Source: an uncultured Clostridia bacterium (GTDB taxonomy: Bacteria; Bacillota; Clostridia; Oscillospirales; Acutalibacteraceae). From it: a stretch of 62,433 nt of DNA. The notes under the pieces were generated by a model. It did no database searches. It saw only the letters and a list, made by a program, of their open reading frames with translations, and was not told the origin of the DNA. Shown in pieces: positions 1 through 6,824 of the stretch (positions are counted from its first letter, which is position 1; the number at the start of each line of letters is the position of its first letter). A program made the position numbers and the translations under genes. The stretch covers positions 1-62,433 of the forward strand of contig CANRMX010000006.1 in NCBI GenBank assembly GCA_947631855.1. Direction: 5' to 3'.

Positions 1-135
1 TAGGCTGCGCCGGTGATCGCTATGGCCGTCAGGGTCTTTCCGCAGCCCATCTCGAAGAGGAGGCCGAAGCCCTTATTTACCATGGCGCTCACCTGACCAT
101 CCAGTACGGCGCTGGTTTTCTGAAAAGTGAACCAT
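1..135 (-). CDS. SNF2-type phage helicase, Walker A segment (partial, cut by window edge)
   Basis: The frame running off the left edge encodes GFGLLFEMGCGKTLTAIAI, a superfamily-2 Walker A motif of the MGxGKT kind found in phage SNF2-like helicases, which are ATP-driven motors on DNA. The start is unclear. The ATG that overlaps the upstream stop (TGATG at 133-137) is in another frame and would join this one only if a T were lost from the four-T run at 123-126. The alternative is an internal ATG at 81-83. The usual N-terminal part of this helicase family is encoded 2 kb upstream at 2181-2537. Family assignment is good, gene integrity is doubtful. Confidence 0.6.
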
Positions 136-857
136 CAGCAGTACCCCCCCGCACGTCTGAAGCCTATTGTGGTTATGGCGGTCCCTTTGCAGTTCATCTG
201 CAGATCCACCGGCGCTTTGCATTCGAGGCACTGGAAGGGGACCGGCTCGTCGGTGTCTATGTTGGTCATGTACTTGAAGTGGGATCCGCATTTGCCGCAG
301 TTCACGTGGGCGGGGATCAGGTCCTCCAGCGGGATGGCCTCTCCGCAGTTTTGGCACGTGTACTCTGTGATCGGCTGCTTTGCGCAGAAACCTCTGATCT
401 CTCCGCACTCCGGGCATCTGATCAGCAGAAATCCCCGGTAGCCGTCCGGCCTCTCCGCCGCCCGGTTTGCGCCGGGCATCGACCACGTTTCCCTTTTTCC
501 GAAGAGCCTTTCCGTCCGGCTGATCGGGGTCTGGGATTCTGGCTCGATTGTCTCGTGGAGGAAGTCGTTCATGCTGGCCTTTCGGATTCCGATCTTCTCA
601 GCGTAGGCGTTCTCCGCCATGGCTCCGGCGCTTTCGGCCCAGCCGTCAAGCTGCAGGATCGTGTCCGCCGCCTCCAGCATGGCTATGCAGATCCTCATGT
701 AGTCCCGCTGTTCCAGACCGAGGGGGAGCATGGCAGGGTTCAGGGGAATGTCCCCGGCTCTCTCGACGGTGGCGGCAGCGTATTCAAACTGCGCCTTGTA
801 GGTGTCCTCATTCCCGGTAATCGGGCCGGAAATAAAAACTTTTCTCTTTGCTCTCAT
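135..857 (-). CDS. Phage protein: DUF4406 (deoxyribosyltransferase-like) plus zinc ribbons
   Basis: 240 residues. The N-terminal part (about 1-95) carries KVFISGPITG and LDGWAESAGAMAENAYA, the signature of DUF4406. This family resembles nucleoside 2-deoxyribosyltransferases and is common in phages of Clostridia; its substrate is unknown. The C-terminal half has Cys pairs CPECG, CQNCG, CGKCG and CLECK, which look like two zinc ribbons. The start at 857 is preferred because AAAGGA lies about 10 nt upstream; an in-frame extension to 902 has no such site. The gene follows the methyltransferase by 20 nt, and its TGA stop overlaps a downstream ATG, as in a tightly packed phage operon. Confidence 0.75.
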   Translation of the reverse strand: MRAKRKVFISGPITGNEDTYKAQFEYAAATVERAGDIPLNPAMLPLGLEQRDYMRICIAMLEAADTILQLDGWAESAGAMAENAYAEKIGIRKASMNDFLHETIEPESQTPISRTERLFGKRETWSMPGANRAAERPDGYRGFLLIRCPECGEIRGFCAKQPITEYTCQNCGEAIPLEDLIPAHVNCGKCGSHFKYMTNIDTDEPVPFQCLECKAPVDLQMNCKGTAITTIGFRRAGGYC

Positions 858-877
858 TCGCTCACAAATCCTTTCTG

Positions 878-1551
878 TCATTTTTGGGCCGGTCCGGCCC
901 ACTGTTCGGCCATCGCCGCCGCTATGCCGGGGAAGGTCTTACTGCGGATCTTCGGGTCCCGCTCTTTGCGGCCCTGAAAGCGCCGGTAGTTCCCATTGGC
1001 ATCCTTGCACCCGCCGTTGACGTATGGGGTCACTCCCTCGGTGATCACGTTGGATGGCTGGAGGGGCGGCAGCCCTTTGAGCCACAGGCACGTCCGCTTT
1101 GTGTAGGGGTGGCCGTGTTGCCATGGCTGTATGGCCTGGGTGTAGGGCGGCAGTCCGATGATCTTCATCGGTGTCGGGTTCTCCACGCAAATGCGAGGGC
1201 AGTCCGCGTTGTAAAACCGCATGAAGAATTCCTTTGCCGCCATCGCTTTTGCGTATCGCTCCGGCTGGATCTCCCCGTTGACCCTCATCCGCACTGCCGA
1301 GGCGTTGGTCATGTAGGTGCAGGGTGGAAAGGCTATCAGCATATCCCACCGGCCTCTGATATGGTGCTGCCCCCCCCGCAATCCTCGAAGGAGCAGTCTC
1401 CATTGATCAGCGGGAGGGCATCTGCATGGATGTGCCATTCCGGGTGTCCCCCGGAGCAGGGTTCGATGTCGCAGCTGTAGGCTTCATGTCCGAGCCGCCG
1501 CATGGCGATGGCCACCGCCTGGCTTTCTTCACAGGCCACCAGGATCCTCAT
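878..1551 (-). pseudogene. Phage-type DNA cytosine methyltransferase, split by a poly-G frameshift
   Basis: The 5' part (1551 to about 1370) encodes MRILVACEESQAVAIAMRRL and the S-adenosylmethionine-binding strand region. The 3' part continues in another frame with GRWDMLIAFPPCTY, which holds the PPC catalytic motif, then PRICVENPTPMKI and a conserved end, RSKTFPGIAAAMAEQW. Both halves match one family of small phage cytosine methyltransferases. The break lies in a run of eight G on the coding strand (1370-1377); nine G would restore a single frame. The start has AGAGGG about 8 nt upstream and overlaps the preceding stop as ATGA. It may be decayed, phase-variable or a sequencing error. Confidence 0.75.
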
Positions 1552-1763
1552 CGGGCCGACCCTCTGGCGGCTTCGCCGGTGGTCGCTCTGTACCCGTTGG
1601 TGTAGCCGTGATTGATGGCTTGAATGTCTCTCTCGGTGCGGAGGCCCTCCAGCCATATCTTTGCAAGGCTGCGGAGGTGTTCCGCGAGGCGCAGGGCCGT
1701 GGTGCAGATCACGACGGTCATGATCAGGGCCGTCCAGTTGAGGCTTGCCAAAAATTCCAGCAT
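1548..1763 (-). CDS. Small phage membrane protein, 71 aa
   Basis: Not recognised as a family. The chosen start at 1763 gives MLEFLASLNWTALIMTVVIC, with one hydrophobic segment at about residues 9-25, then a basic soluble tail (RLAEHLRSLAKIWLEGLRTE). GGAGGGTGGTGAAAG precedes the start. The gene begins just after the stop of the zinc-ribbon gene at 1769 and ends in an ATGA overlap with the methyltransferase, so it is almost surely translated as part of the phage operon. A single-span protein at this position could be holin-like or anchor-like, but nothing specific supports either role. Confidence 0.6.
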   Translation of the reverse strand: MLEFLASLNWTALIMTVVICTTALRLAEHLRSLAKIWLEGLRTERDIQAINHGYTNGYRATTGEAARGSAR

Positions 1764-1768
1764 TTCTT

Positions 1769-2164
1769 TCACCACCCTCCGAGTTTCTTGCCGCACCAGT
1801 GGCAGTAGGTGTGCTTTGGCGGTACCCGGTGATTGCACTCCGGGCAGTGGTAGACCGAGTCTTTCTTGATCGGCCAGGCTTTGACCTCGTACTTGGTGTG
1901 CATCCGCTCGATCTGTTTTGCCTGTCGCCGGTAGTCCTCGATGATGTCCCGCGTTTCTTCCGCATCATTGATGCCCTCATCCTGCAGGGCGCTCAGAATG
2001 GAGATCGCGGCCTCCAGGGCGGTCACGTCAGCTTGCCAGATCGGGTCCGCATCTTTCTCTTTGGAGAAACTTTCGCTGTTGTCTTTGAGGCTGGATAATT
2101 GCTGGAGGATTTCGTCCATGCCCATGTGCATGGTGTTCATCCCCTCGGTGGGTCTTTCGCTCAT
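1769..2164 (-). CDS. Phage protein with C-terminal zinc ribbon, 131 aa
   Basis: The N-terminal and middle part (about 10-95) is charged and predicted helical, probably coiled coil (QQLSSLKDNSESFSKEKDAD, then RDIIEDYRRQAKQIERMH). The C-terminus carries CPECN and CHWCGKKL, a four-cysteine zinc ribbon typical of small DNA- or protein-binding phage proteins. AGGAG lies 7 nt before the ATG at 2164. The start follows the stop of the helicase N-terminal gene by only 16 nt. Function unknown. Confidence 0.65.
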   Translation of the reverse strand: MSERPTEGMNTMHMGMDEILQQLSSLKDNSESFSKEKDADPIWQADVTALEAAISILSALQDEGINDAEETRDIIEDYRRQAKQIERMHTKYEVKAWPIKKDSVYHCPECNHRVPPKHTYCHWCGKKLGGW

Positions 2165-2180
2165 GCTCTCACGCTCCTAT

Positions 2181-2537
2181 CTATTTTCCGTCCGGCTCGA
2201 TGAAGCCGAAGGTGATCATGGCCATGTTCGCCCCTCGTATCTGGTGCCGGTAAAGCGGCAGCTTTACGGGGTACTTGTACATGGGAACCGGCTCCGGGTT
2301 GACCCGCTCCCGGTCCACTGCATCCTGCACTCTGTGGAGGCTCTCTCTCCGGGCCTCGATGGCCGGGGGGAGTTTGACGATGCTCGACAGCTTATCCAGC
2401 AGCTCCAGGTCTGCGATGCCCTCCAGTTGGGAAAGCCTCTTGTTCCACTTCATTTTGTTCCAGCTTTTGATTACCGTGAATTGGACGTTGTCCGCCTCTT
2501 TGATCAGAAGGGTGTTGCCCTGCAGGGCCATCTTCAT
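2181..2537 (-). CDS. N-terminal part of an SNF2-type phage helicase, standing alone (118 aa)
   Basis: The product resembles the region ahead of the Walker A motif in clostridial phage SNF2 helicases: a helical domain with EARRESLHRVQDAVDRERVN, then MYKYPVKLPLYRHQIRGANM, where the RHQ/HQ motif is the Q-motif-like element ahead of the ATPase core. The frame then stops (EPDGK-stop) with no Walker A motif. The matching Walker A stretch lies at 1-135, beyond four other genes. GGAGGTGA lies 7 nt before the ATG at 2537, which overlaps the upstream stop as ATGA. It may be one half of a split helicase or of a helicase gene interrupted by a 2-kb insertion. Confidence 0.6.
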   Translation of the reverse strand: MKMALQGNTLLIKEADNVQFTVIKSWNKMKWNKRLSQLEGIADLELLDKLSSIVKLPPAIEARRESLHRVQDAVDRERVNPEPVPMYKYPVKLPLYRHQIRGANMAMITFGFIEPDGK

Positions 2538-3286
2538 CGTTCGCTCACCTCCACCATGCCCATGAACATCCAGTAACTCTCTACGGTGTCTCTGCTGTAG
2601 TCGGTTTCGCAGATTCCGGCATCCCATAGGCCCTGCGCCCCGTTCAGGCCGGAATTGTAGGCGATGAACAGTTCGGCGGATCCGTATGTGCTTTCTGGGT
2701 CATCCGGGTTGATGTGCATTGCCAGCCAGTCTATGTAGTCGATGCCCACGGCCACGTTTTGTGCCGGGTCTGTCAGGTCGGTGATCCCCAGCTTTTCGAT
2801 GCGGTCGTATTGCCAGCGGGTGTTGATCTGCATCAGTCCGATGCTCCGCCCGTTGTCGCCTACGGCCTCCGGGTTGAAGCCGGTTTCCTTTTCTGCGATG
2901 GCCATCACCATGCAGAAGATCCGCTGATCCTCGCCGCATATCTCCCAGATCTCGGTCTGTGTTTCCAGGTCCAGGGGGACGATCCCGTCCAGCAGAGCCG
3001 GTCCCTCCGGCTCCGGCTCCGGGGTCGGTTCCGGCGATGGTGCAGGGAGGGTCGCCGGTTCGCTGGTGGCTGTTCCGGGTTCCTTGCTCACCGTTGACTC
3101 CGAAGAGGCGAGGCTTGCCTCTGTGACCTCTGTGGGAGCCGGGCGAAAAACCACCCCCGCAGTAAATGCGGCCAGGGCGATGATCACCACCGTGATCACC
3201 TTGCCCTTTCTTCCGGGTGGTTTTTTGGGCCTCCGGGCAGTCGGCGCTATGCCGGTTGCCGGGGCGATGTTCAGTTCGTTTTTCAT
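2534..3286 (-). CDS. Membrane-anchored lytic transglycosylase (SLT fold)
   Basis: 250 residues. A basic N-terminus precedes one membrane segment (about 30-47, VITVVIIALAAFTAGVVF). A Ser/Thr/Pro/Glu-rich linker follows (about 50-95, ending in Pro-Glu repeats), then an SLT-type domain. Family landmarks are AIAEKETGFNPEAVGDNGRS with the likely catalytic Glu of KET, SIGLMQINTRW, and the later AYNSG motif. Such enzymes cleave peptidoglycan to 1,6-anhydro-muropeptides. In phages and conjugative elements they open the wall for DNA or particle passage; here the membrane anchor and phage-like neighbours fit either use. The ribosome site (AAAGGA) is about 11 nt upstream. Confidence 0.8.
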   Translation of the reverse strand: MKNELNIAPATGIAPTARRPKKPPGRKGKVITVVIIALAAFTAGVVFRPAPTEVTEASLASSESTVSKEPGTATSEPATLPAPSPEPTPEPEPEGPALLDGIVPLDLETQTEIWEICGEDQRIFCMVMAIAEKETGFNPEAVGDNGRSIGLMQINTRWQYDRIEKLGITDLTDPAQNVAVGIDYIDWLAMHINPDDPESTYGSAELFIAYNSGLNGAQGLWDAGICETDYSRDTVESYWMFMGMVEVSER

Positions 3287-3343
3287 AGCGTCTTTAGTCC
3301 TTTCCGCAAAGGCGGCACATTGGCAGGGTGCCGCTTTCGCTCT

Positions 3344-3562
3344 TTACTCGATGTTTTCGCCCTCTCCGGGATCGTCGTTGTACTGGTATTCGATCTCGAC
3401 CCGCTCCAGCGCAAATTCCAGAAGCTCGGTCGCTATGCTGGTAGCGCTCCGGCTGGTTTTGAGGGCGATCTCCTGCAACTGCTTATAGGTGGCGGGGCTG
3501 ATCCGCACCAGACAGTTGCCGCAGGGTTTTTCTGCGCTCTTGATGATGCATTTGTCTTTCAT
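3344..3562 (-). CDS. Small ribbon-helix-helix-like phage protein, 72 aa
   Basis: The middle, CLVRISPATYKQLQEIALKT followed by SRSATSIATELLEFAL, fits the strand-helix-helix pattern of Arc/CopG-type DNA-binding proteins (about residues 17-55). The C-terminus is strongly acidic (DDPGEGENIE). Two Cys (CGNC, about 14-17) precede the strand. GGAGG lies 7 nt before the ATG. The family is not recognised with certainty; a small regulator of the phage operon is the most likely role. Confidence 0.55.
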   Translation of the reverse strand: MKDKCIIKSAEKPCGNCLVRISPATYKQLQEIALKTSRSATSIATELLEFALERVEIEYQYNDDPGEGENIE

Positions 3563-3600
3563 GGTCTTTCCTCCATCTGTTGAATTTTGGGGCCGTCCCT

Positions 3601-3867
3601 TTACGGTCTGCTTTTCAGGCCGACCTCCTGCGGCTGACGGCCACGCCGCTTGAAGTTCTCTTGGATCCGGCGCTGGGCCAGCGTGGCGCTGTACCCCTGG
3701 CGCATATTGCGATCCAGTTTCCCGGTGTCCCCGCGCCGCAGCTCGTTATAAATCGTCGAGACATGGACGCCGACTGCGGCGGCAATGTCTGAAATCCTAT
3801 CGCCTTTCAGGTAGAGCCGCTCCAGCTTTCGCCGGTCATCCAGTACCAAATACCTGTATTTGCCCAT
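3601..3867 (-). CDS. Helix-turn-helix protein resembling the IS30 transposase N-terminus, 88 aa
   Basis: The start at 3867 gives MGKYRYLVLDDRRKLERLYL, then GDRISDIAAAVGVHVSTIYN and ELRRGDTG, a helix-turn-helix of the kind that opens IS30-family transposases. The protein ends soon after, in a basic tail, with no DDE catalytic domain, so it is a stand-alone DNA-binding protein as often seen in clostridial phages. AAAGGTGG lies just upstream of the start; an extension to 4002 would run through repeat DNA. It is the first gene of the minus-strand phage block, next to repeated GCGAAAGG motifs that it might bind. Confidence 0.7.
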   Translation of the reverse strand: MGKYRYLVLDDRRKLERLYLKGDRISDIAAAVGVHVSTIYNELRRGDTGKLDRNMRQGYSATLAQRRIQENFKRRGRQPQEVGLKSRP

Positions 3868-3880
3868 GTTTTCACCACCT

Positions 3881-3943
3881 TTCGCGGGTTCCAGGTAAAA
3901 AAATAAATGCGTCAGGAGGCTTTCGCATCCTTTCGCATTTATT
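3881..3943. promoter_or_regulatory. Inverted and direct repeats at the phage/core boundary
   Basis: AATAAATGCG at 3902-3911 and CGCATTTATT at 3934-3943 form a perfect 10-bp inverted repeat. Within and beside it the minus strand carries three GCGAAAG motifs, two as exact TTTCGCAT repeats on the plus strand (3921-3928 and 3931-3938) and one near 3881-3888. This looks like an operator or iteron cluster between the phage helix-turn-helix gene and the rplU promoter. An attachment-site role is also possible. No experimental counterpart is recognised. Confidence 0.4.
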
Positions 3944-3982
3944 ATCGCAATTTTCACCCCGGCGGGAAACGGAAATTTTTCC

Positions 3983-4011
3983 TTGACTTTCGCCCGCTCC
4001 AATGCTATACT
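3983..4011 (+). promoter_or_regulatory. Vegetative promoter of the rplU operon
   Basis: TTGACT (3983-3988) and TATACT (4006-4011) are separated by exactly 17 bp, a near-consensus sigma-A promoter. Transcription would start near 4018, giving a leader of about 100 nt before rplU. Confidence 0.8.
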
Positions 4012-4017
4012 ATTTAG

Positions 4018-4116
4018 GCCGCATGTGGAAGGCCGACGGGGGCAGTATGCCCATCCGGCGAAAAGCGGGCCCGGCCCCGCCTTGGCACAGCGAGACTATT
4101 GCAAAGGAAGATCAAA
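4018..4116 (+). promoter_or_regulatory. Leader of the L21 operon
   Basis: A GC-rich untranslated stretch of about 100 nt between the promoter and the rplU start contains complementary segments around GGGGGCAGTATGCCC and GCGGGCCCGGCCCCGC. Firmicute L21 operons commonly carry an autoregulatory L21 leader here. I infer the same role from position and hairpin potential, not from a consensus match. Confidence 0.4.
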
Positions 4117-4425
4117 ATGTTCGCAATCATCGAGACCGGCGGCAAGCAGTACAAGGTCCAGTTCGGCGACGAGATCTACGTCGAGAAGCTGGACGCCGCT
4201 GAGGGCCAGTCCGTGGAATTCCCCGTGGTCGCCCTGTTCGGCGACGACGGCGTGCAGGTGGGCGCTCCCTATGTGGAGGGCGCGAAAGTCACGGGCCGGG
4301 TGGTCAAATCCGGCAAGGCCAAGAAGATCACCGTGTTCACCTACAAAGCCAAGAAGAACGAAAAGCGCAAGATGGGCCATCGTCAGCCCTACACCAAGGT
4401 GCAGATCGAGGCCGTCAACGCCTAA
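4117..4425 (+). CDS. rplU: Large-subunit ribosomal protein bL21
   Basis: 102 residues, the normal length for bL21. It opens with [14 protein letters not shown] and ends with [16 protein letters not shown], both typical of the family. bL21 binds 23S rRNA in the large subunit. The ATG at 4117 follows AAAGGAAG; it agrees with the family start better than an in-frame ATG 18 nt upstream. It is first in the operon rplU-prp-rpmA, and the next gene starts 4 nt after its stop, suggesting translational coupling. Confidence 0.97.
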   Translation: MFAIIETGGKQYKVQFGDEIYVEKLDAAEGQSVEFPVVALFGDDGVQVGAPYVEGAKVTGRVVKSGKAKKITVFTYKAKKNEKRKMGHRQPYTKVQIEAVNA

Positions 4426-4428
4426 AGC

Positions 4429-4752
4429 ATGATCCGCATTGATTTCCTCACCCTGCCGGAGGGCGGCCTAGTGGGGGTTTCCATCCGGGGCCATGCCGGG
4501 TATGGCGAGGCGGGCGCGGACATCGTCTGCGCGGCTGTTTCCTCCGCCGCCTATCTGGTGGTCAACGCCATCACGGACGTTTTGCACGTGACTCCCATGA
4601 CCCTGCGGGCCGATGAAGGCAACCTGTTCCTGCGGGTGATCCCCGCGGACGAGCCTGTTTGCAGGGATTTCCTCAATGGGCTCAAGCTGCACTTCACCCA
4701 GCTGGAAGAACAATATCCCGGTTTCCTGCGGGTGGGGTACACAGAAATATAA
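4429..4752 (+). CDS. prp: Ribosomal-processing cysteine protease Prp
   Basis: 107 residues. It has the Prp catalytic pair in GHAGYG (His22) and DIVCAAVSS (Cys34), the same numbering as the characterised Staphylococcus aureus enzyme. Prp removes the N-terminal extension of ribosomal protein L27 in Firmicutes. Its target is the next gene, whose product begins [14 protein letters not shown] with the expected cleavage after Phe. The gene lies between rplU and rpmA as is usual in this phylum. The start at 4429 is fixed by its 4-nt distance to the rplU stop. Confidence 0.93.
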   Translation: MIRIDFLTLPEGGLVGVSIRGHAGYGEAGADIVCAAVSSAAYLVVNAITDVLHVTPMTLRADEGNLFLRVIPADEPVCRDFLNGLKLHFTQLEEQYPGFLRVGYTEI

Positions 4753-4769
4753 CAAAAGGAGAGATTCTC

Positions 4770-5051
4770 ATGCTGAAACTGAACATCCAGCTTTTCGCGC
4801 ACAAGAAAGGTATGGGTTCCACCAAGAACGGCCGCGATTCCGAATCCAAGCGCCTGGGCGTCAAGCGCGCCGATGGGCAGTTCGTGCTGGCCGGCAATAT
4901 TCTGGTCAAGCAGCGCGGCACCAAGATCCATCCCGGCAATAACGTGGGCCGGGGCTCCGACGACACCCTGTTCGCCCTCATCGACGGCAAGGTGAAGTTC
5001 GAGCGCATGGGCGCTACCCGCAAGAAGGTCAGCGTCTACGCCGAGCAGTAA
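4770..5051 (+). CDS. rpmA: Large-subunit ribosomal protein bL27 with cleavable N-terminal leader
   Basis: 93 residues. The precursor starts [10 protein letters not shown] followed by [20 protein letters not shown]. The leader up to LFA is the Firmicute extension that Prp removes to expose the mature N-terminus near the peptidyl-transferase centre. The rest matches bL27 ([19 protein letters not shown]). AAAGGAG lies 8 nt upstream of the ATG. It closes the rplU-prp-rpmA operon; in Bacillus the next genes are spo0B and obg, whereas here a structured non-coding region intervenes. Confidence 0.97.
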   Translation: MLKLNIQLFAHKKGMGSTKNGRDSESKRLGVKRADGQFVLAGNILVKQRGTKIHPGNNVGRGSDDTLFALIDGKVKFERMGATRKKVSVYAEQ

Positions 5052-5059
5052 ACCGCTTC

Positions 5060-5406
5060 GGTATTAGGAAGATATGGCGGAGTAAGCAAACGCCTACGTA
5101 AGGAAAAGCTAATATTGCCAATCTGTCCCGGAGGCGGACATGCGCCGACTCCGGGACCCCTTGAGAGAAAACCGGCGAAGGCGGTGTCCATTAGGGCGCA
5201 AGCCAAGCCGGTTTTCGACGAAAAGGGGGACAAGCGTGTCGGCTGCGCCGAACGCTGGAAATGCGCTGCCTATGGCAACGCATTTCACGATGGGTTTAGC
5301 TGCTATCAAGGTAGGGCAGCTGCCGCAGCGATCGTGTTTGTCCCTCGAAAGCGTGTCGACGCGGGCGACACGCGCGGCTCCTGGGAGATTCCCCGGGAGC
5401 TTTTTT
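5060..5406 (+). ncRNA. Highly structured RNA locus between rpmA and obgE, family not identified
   Basis: No open frame is supported. The plus strand folds into a chain of perfect or near-perfect stems: 5125-5133 with 5149-5157 (9 bp), 5167-5176 with 5207-5216 (10 bp), 5240-5243 with 5247-5250 inside 5233-5236/5253-5256, 5259-5265 with 5279-5285 (7 bp), 5286-5291 with 5331-5336 enclosing 5298-5303/5316-5321, and 5351-5358 with 5366-5373 (8 bp). It ends in a terminator hairpin at 5377-5400 plus six T. The density of stems and the terminator argue for a dedicated RNA of about 300-350 nt. It does not look like tmRNA, RNase P RNA, SRP RNA or a single-hairpin 6S RNA. The raiA motif is one family to test. 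The 5' end is uncertain and no clear promoter was found, so it may be processed from the rpmA transcript. Confidence 0.65.
5377..5406 (+). terminator. Intrinsic terminator of the structured RNA
   Basis: GCTCCTGGG (5377-5385) pairs with CCCGGGAGC (5392-5400) with one G-T wobble around a short loop, and TTTTTT (5401-5406) follows directly. It separates the rpmA/RNA transcript from obgE, which has its own possible -10 TAGAAT at 5446-5451. Confidence 0.85.
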
Positions 5407-5540
5407 CTGCCCGCTCTGCCGCTGTACTTTTTCGCGGGAATGTGGTAGAATAAAGATGTATTCGGCACAGCCCGGGCCTTTGGATGGAGCGGGCAGTCAG
5501 CCCTGCAAAAAGTGGAGCGCCTGCGGGAAGGGAGTTCAAT

Positions 5541-6812
5541 ATGTTTATCGACGTTGCGAAGATCAAGATCAAGGCCGGGGACGGCGGGGACGGCGCTGTG
5601 GCGTTCCATCGGGAAAAGTACGTGGCCTCCGGCGGGCCCGACGGCGGGGACGGCGGCCGGGGCGGCAGCATCGTGTTCCAGGTGGACGACAACCTGTCCA
5701 CGCTGGCGGATTTCCGCTATAAGCGCAAGTACGCGGCCCAGCGGGGCGAGAATGGGCGGGGCGGCCGCTGCGCCGGGAAAAGCGCCCCGGATCTGGTGAT
5801 CCGGGTGCCCCGAGGCACGCTGGTGAAAGACGCGGAGACCGGGCGGCTGCTGGCCGACCTCTCCGACGACGAGCCCAAGGTGATCGCCAAAGGCGGTCGT
5901 GGCGGCTGGGGGAACACCCATTTTGCCACGCCGACCCGCCAGACGCCGCGCTTTGCCAAGCCCGGCACGCCGGGAGAGGAGCTGGAAGTCCAGCTGGAAT
6001 TGAAGCTCCTGGCCGACGTGGGGCTGGTGGGCTTTCCCAACGTGGGCAAGTCCACGCTGGTATCGGTGGTCAGCGAGGCCAAGCCCAATATCGCCAATTA
6101 CCACTTCACCACCCTGACCCCGGTGCTGGGGGTGGTGCGCATGGGGGAGGGCAGTTCCTTCGTCATGGCGGACATCCCGGGGCTCATCGAGGGCGCGTGG
6201 CAGGGCGTGGGGCTGGGGCACCAGTTCCTGCGCCATGTGGAGCGCTGTCGGCTGCTGGTCCATGTGGTGGATGTTTCCGGCAGCGAGGGCCGGGACCCTA
6301 GGGAGGATTTCCGCATCATCAACGAGGAGCTCAAGAAGTTTGATCCCGAGCTTGCCCGGCGGCCCATGCTGGTGGCGGGGAACAAATGCGACCTCACCGA
6401 CGATGAGACCGTGGAGGATTTCCGCCGGTACGTGGAGGCCCAGGGCTACGACTTTTTCCCCATCATGGCGCCCATCCGGGAAGGGGTGGACGCCCTGCTC
6501 AACAAAATTCGGGAGCGGCTGGCCCAGCTGCCGCCTATCCTGCACTATGAGGCCGAGCCGGCGGCGCTGACGCCGGCGGAGGAGCTGCAGCGCGGGGCGG
6601 TGGAGATCACCGATCAGGACGGAGTGTACTTCGTAAAGGCCCCGTGGCTCTATAAGATCATGGGCACCGTTGACTTCGACGACAGCGAATCCCTGGGCTA
6701 CTTCCAGCGGGTGCTCATCGAGACCGGAGTGATCGATGCCCTGCGGGAGGCCGGCTGTCAGGAGGGCGACACGGTGGATCTGTACGATCTGGAATTTGAT
6801 TTCGTGGAGTAA
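5541..6812 (+). CDS. obgE: Obg family GTPase (ribosome assembly and stress)
   Basis: 423 residues. Domain order is the glycine-rich Obg fold (about 1-158), a G domain with GFPNVGKSTL (G1), FTTLTP (G2), DIPGLIEGA (G3) and NKCDL (G4), then the OCT domain (about 340-423, ending VDLYDLEFDFVE). Obg binds the large ribosomal subunit and links GTP/ppGpp levels to ribosome maturation, and in Firmicutes to sporulation onset. The start MFIDVAKIKIKAGDGGDGAV at 5541 has GGGAG just upstream; an earlier in-frame ATG would add unrelated residues. Mini-RNase III follows by about 12 nt. Confidence 0.96.
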   Translation: MFIDVAKIKIKAGDGGDGAVAFHREKYVASGGPDGGDGGRGGSIVFQVDDNLSTLADFRYKRKYAAQRGENGRGGRCAGKSAPDLVIRVPRGTLVKDAETGRLLADLSDDEPKVIAKGGRGGWGNTHFATPTRQTPRFAKPGTPGEELEVQLELKLLADVGLVGFPNVGKSTLVSVVSEAKPNIANYHFTTLTPVLGVVRMGEGSSFVMADIPGLIEGAWQGVGLGHQFLRHVERCRLLVHVVDVSGSEGRDPREDFRIINEELKKFDPELARRPMLVAGNKCDLTDDETVEDFRRYVEAQGYDFFPIMAPIREGVDALLNKIRERLAQLPPILHYEAEPAALTPAEELQRGAVEITDQDGVYFVKAPWLYKIMGTVDFDDSESLGYFQRVLIETGVIDALREAGCQEGDTVDLYDLEFDFVE

Positions 6813-6824
6813 GGAGGGCTTTTT

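Noticed and set aside
3601-3867. IS30 insertion sequence
   Set aside because: Only the helix-turn-helix part is present; no DDE domain and no terminal inverted repeats.
5060-5406. 6S RNA, tmRNA or RNase P RNA
   Set aside because: It is a string of separate hairpins rather than one long 6S hairpin; no tag-peptide frame or tRNA-like ends, and no conserved RNase P core was seen.
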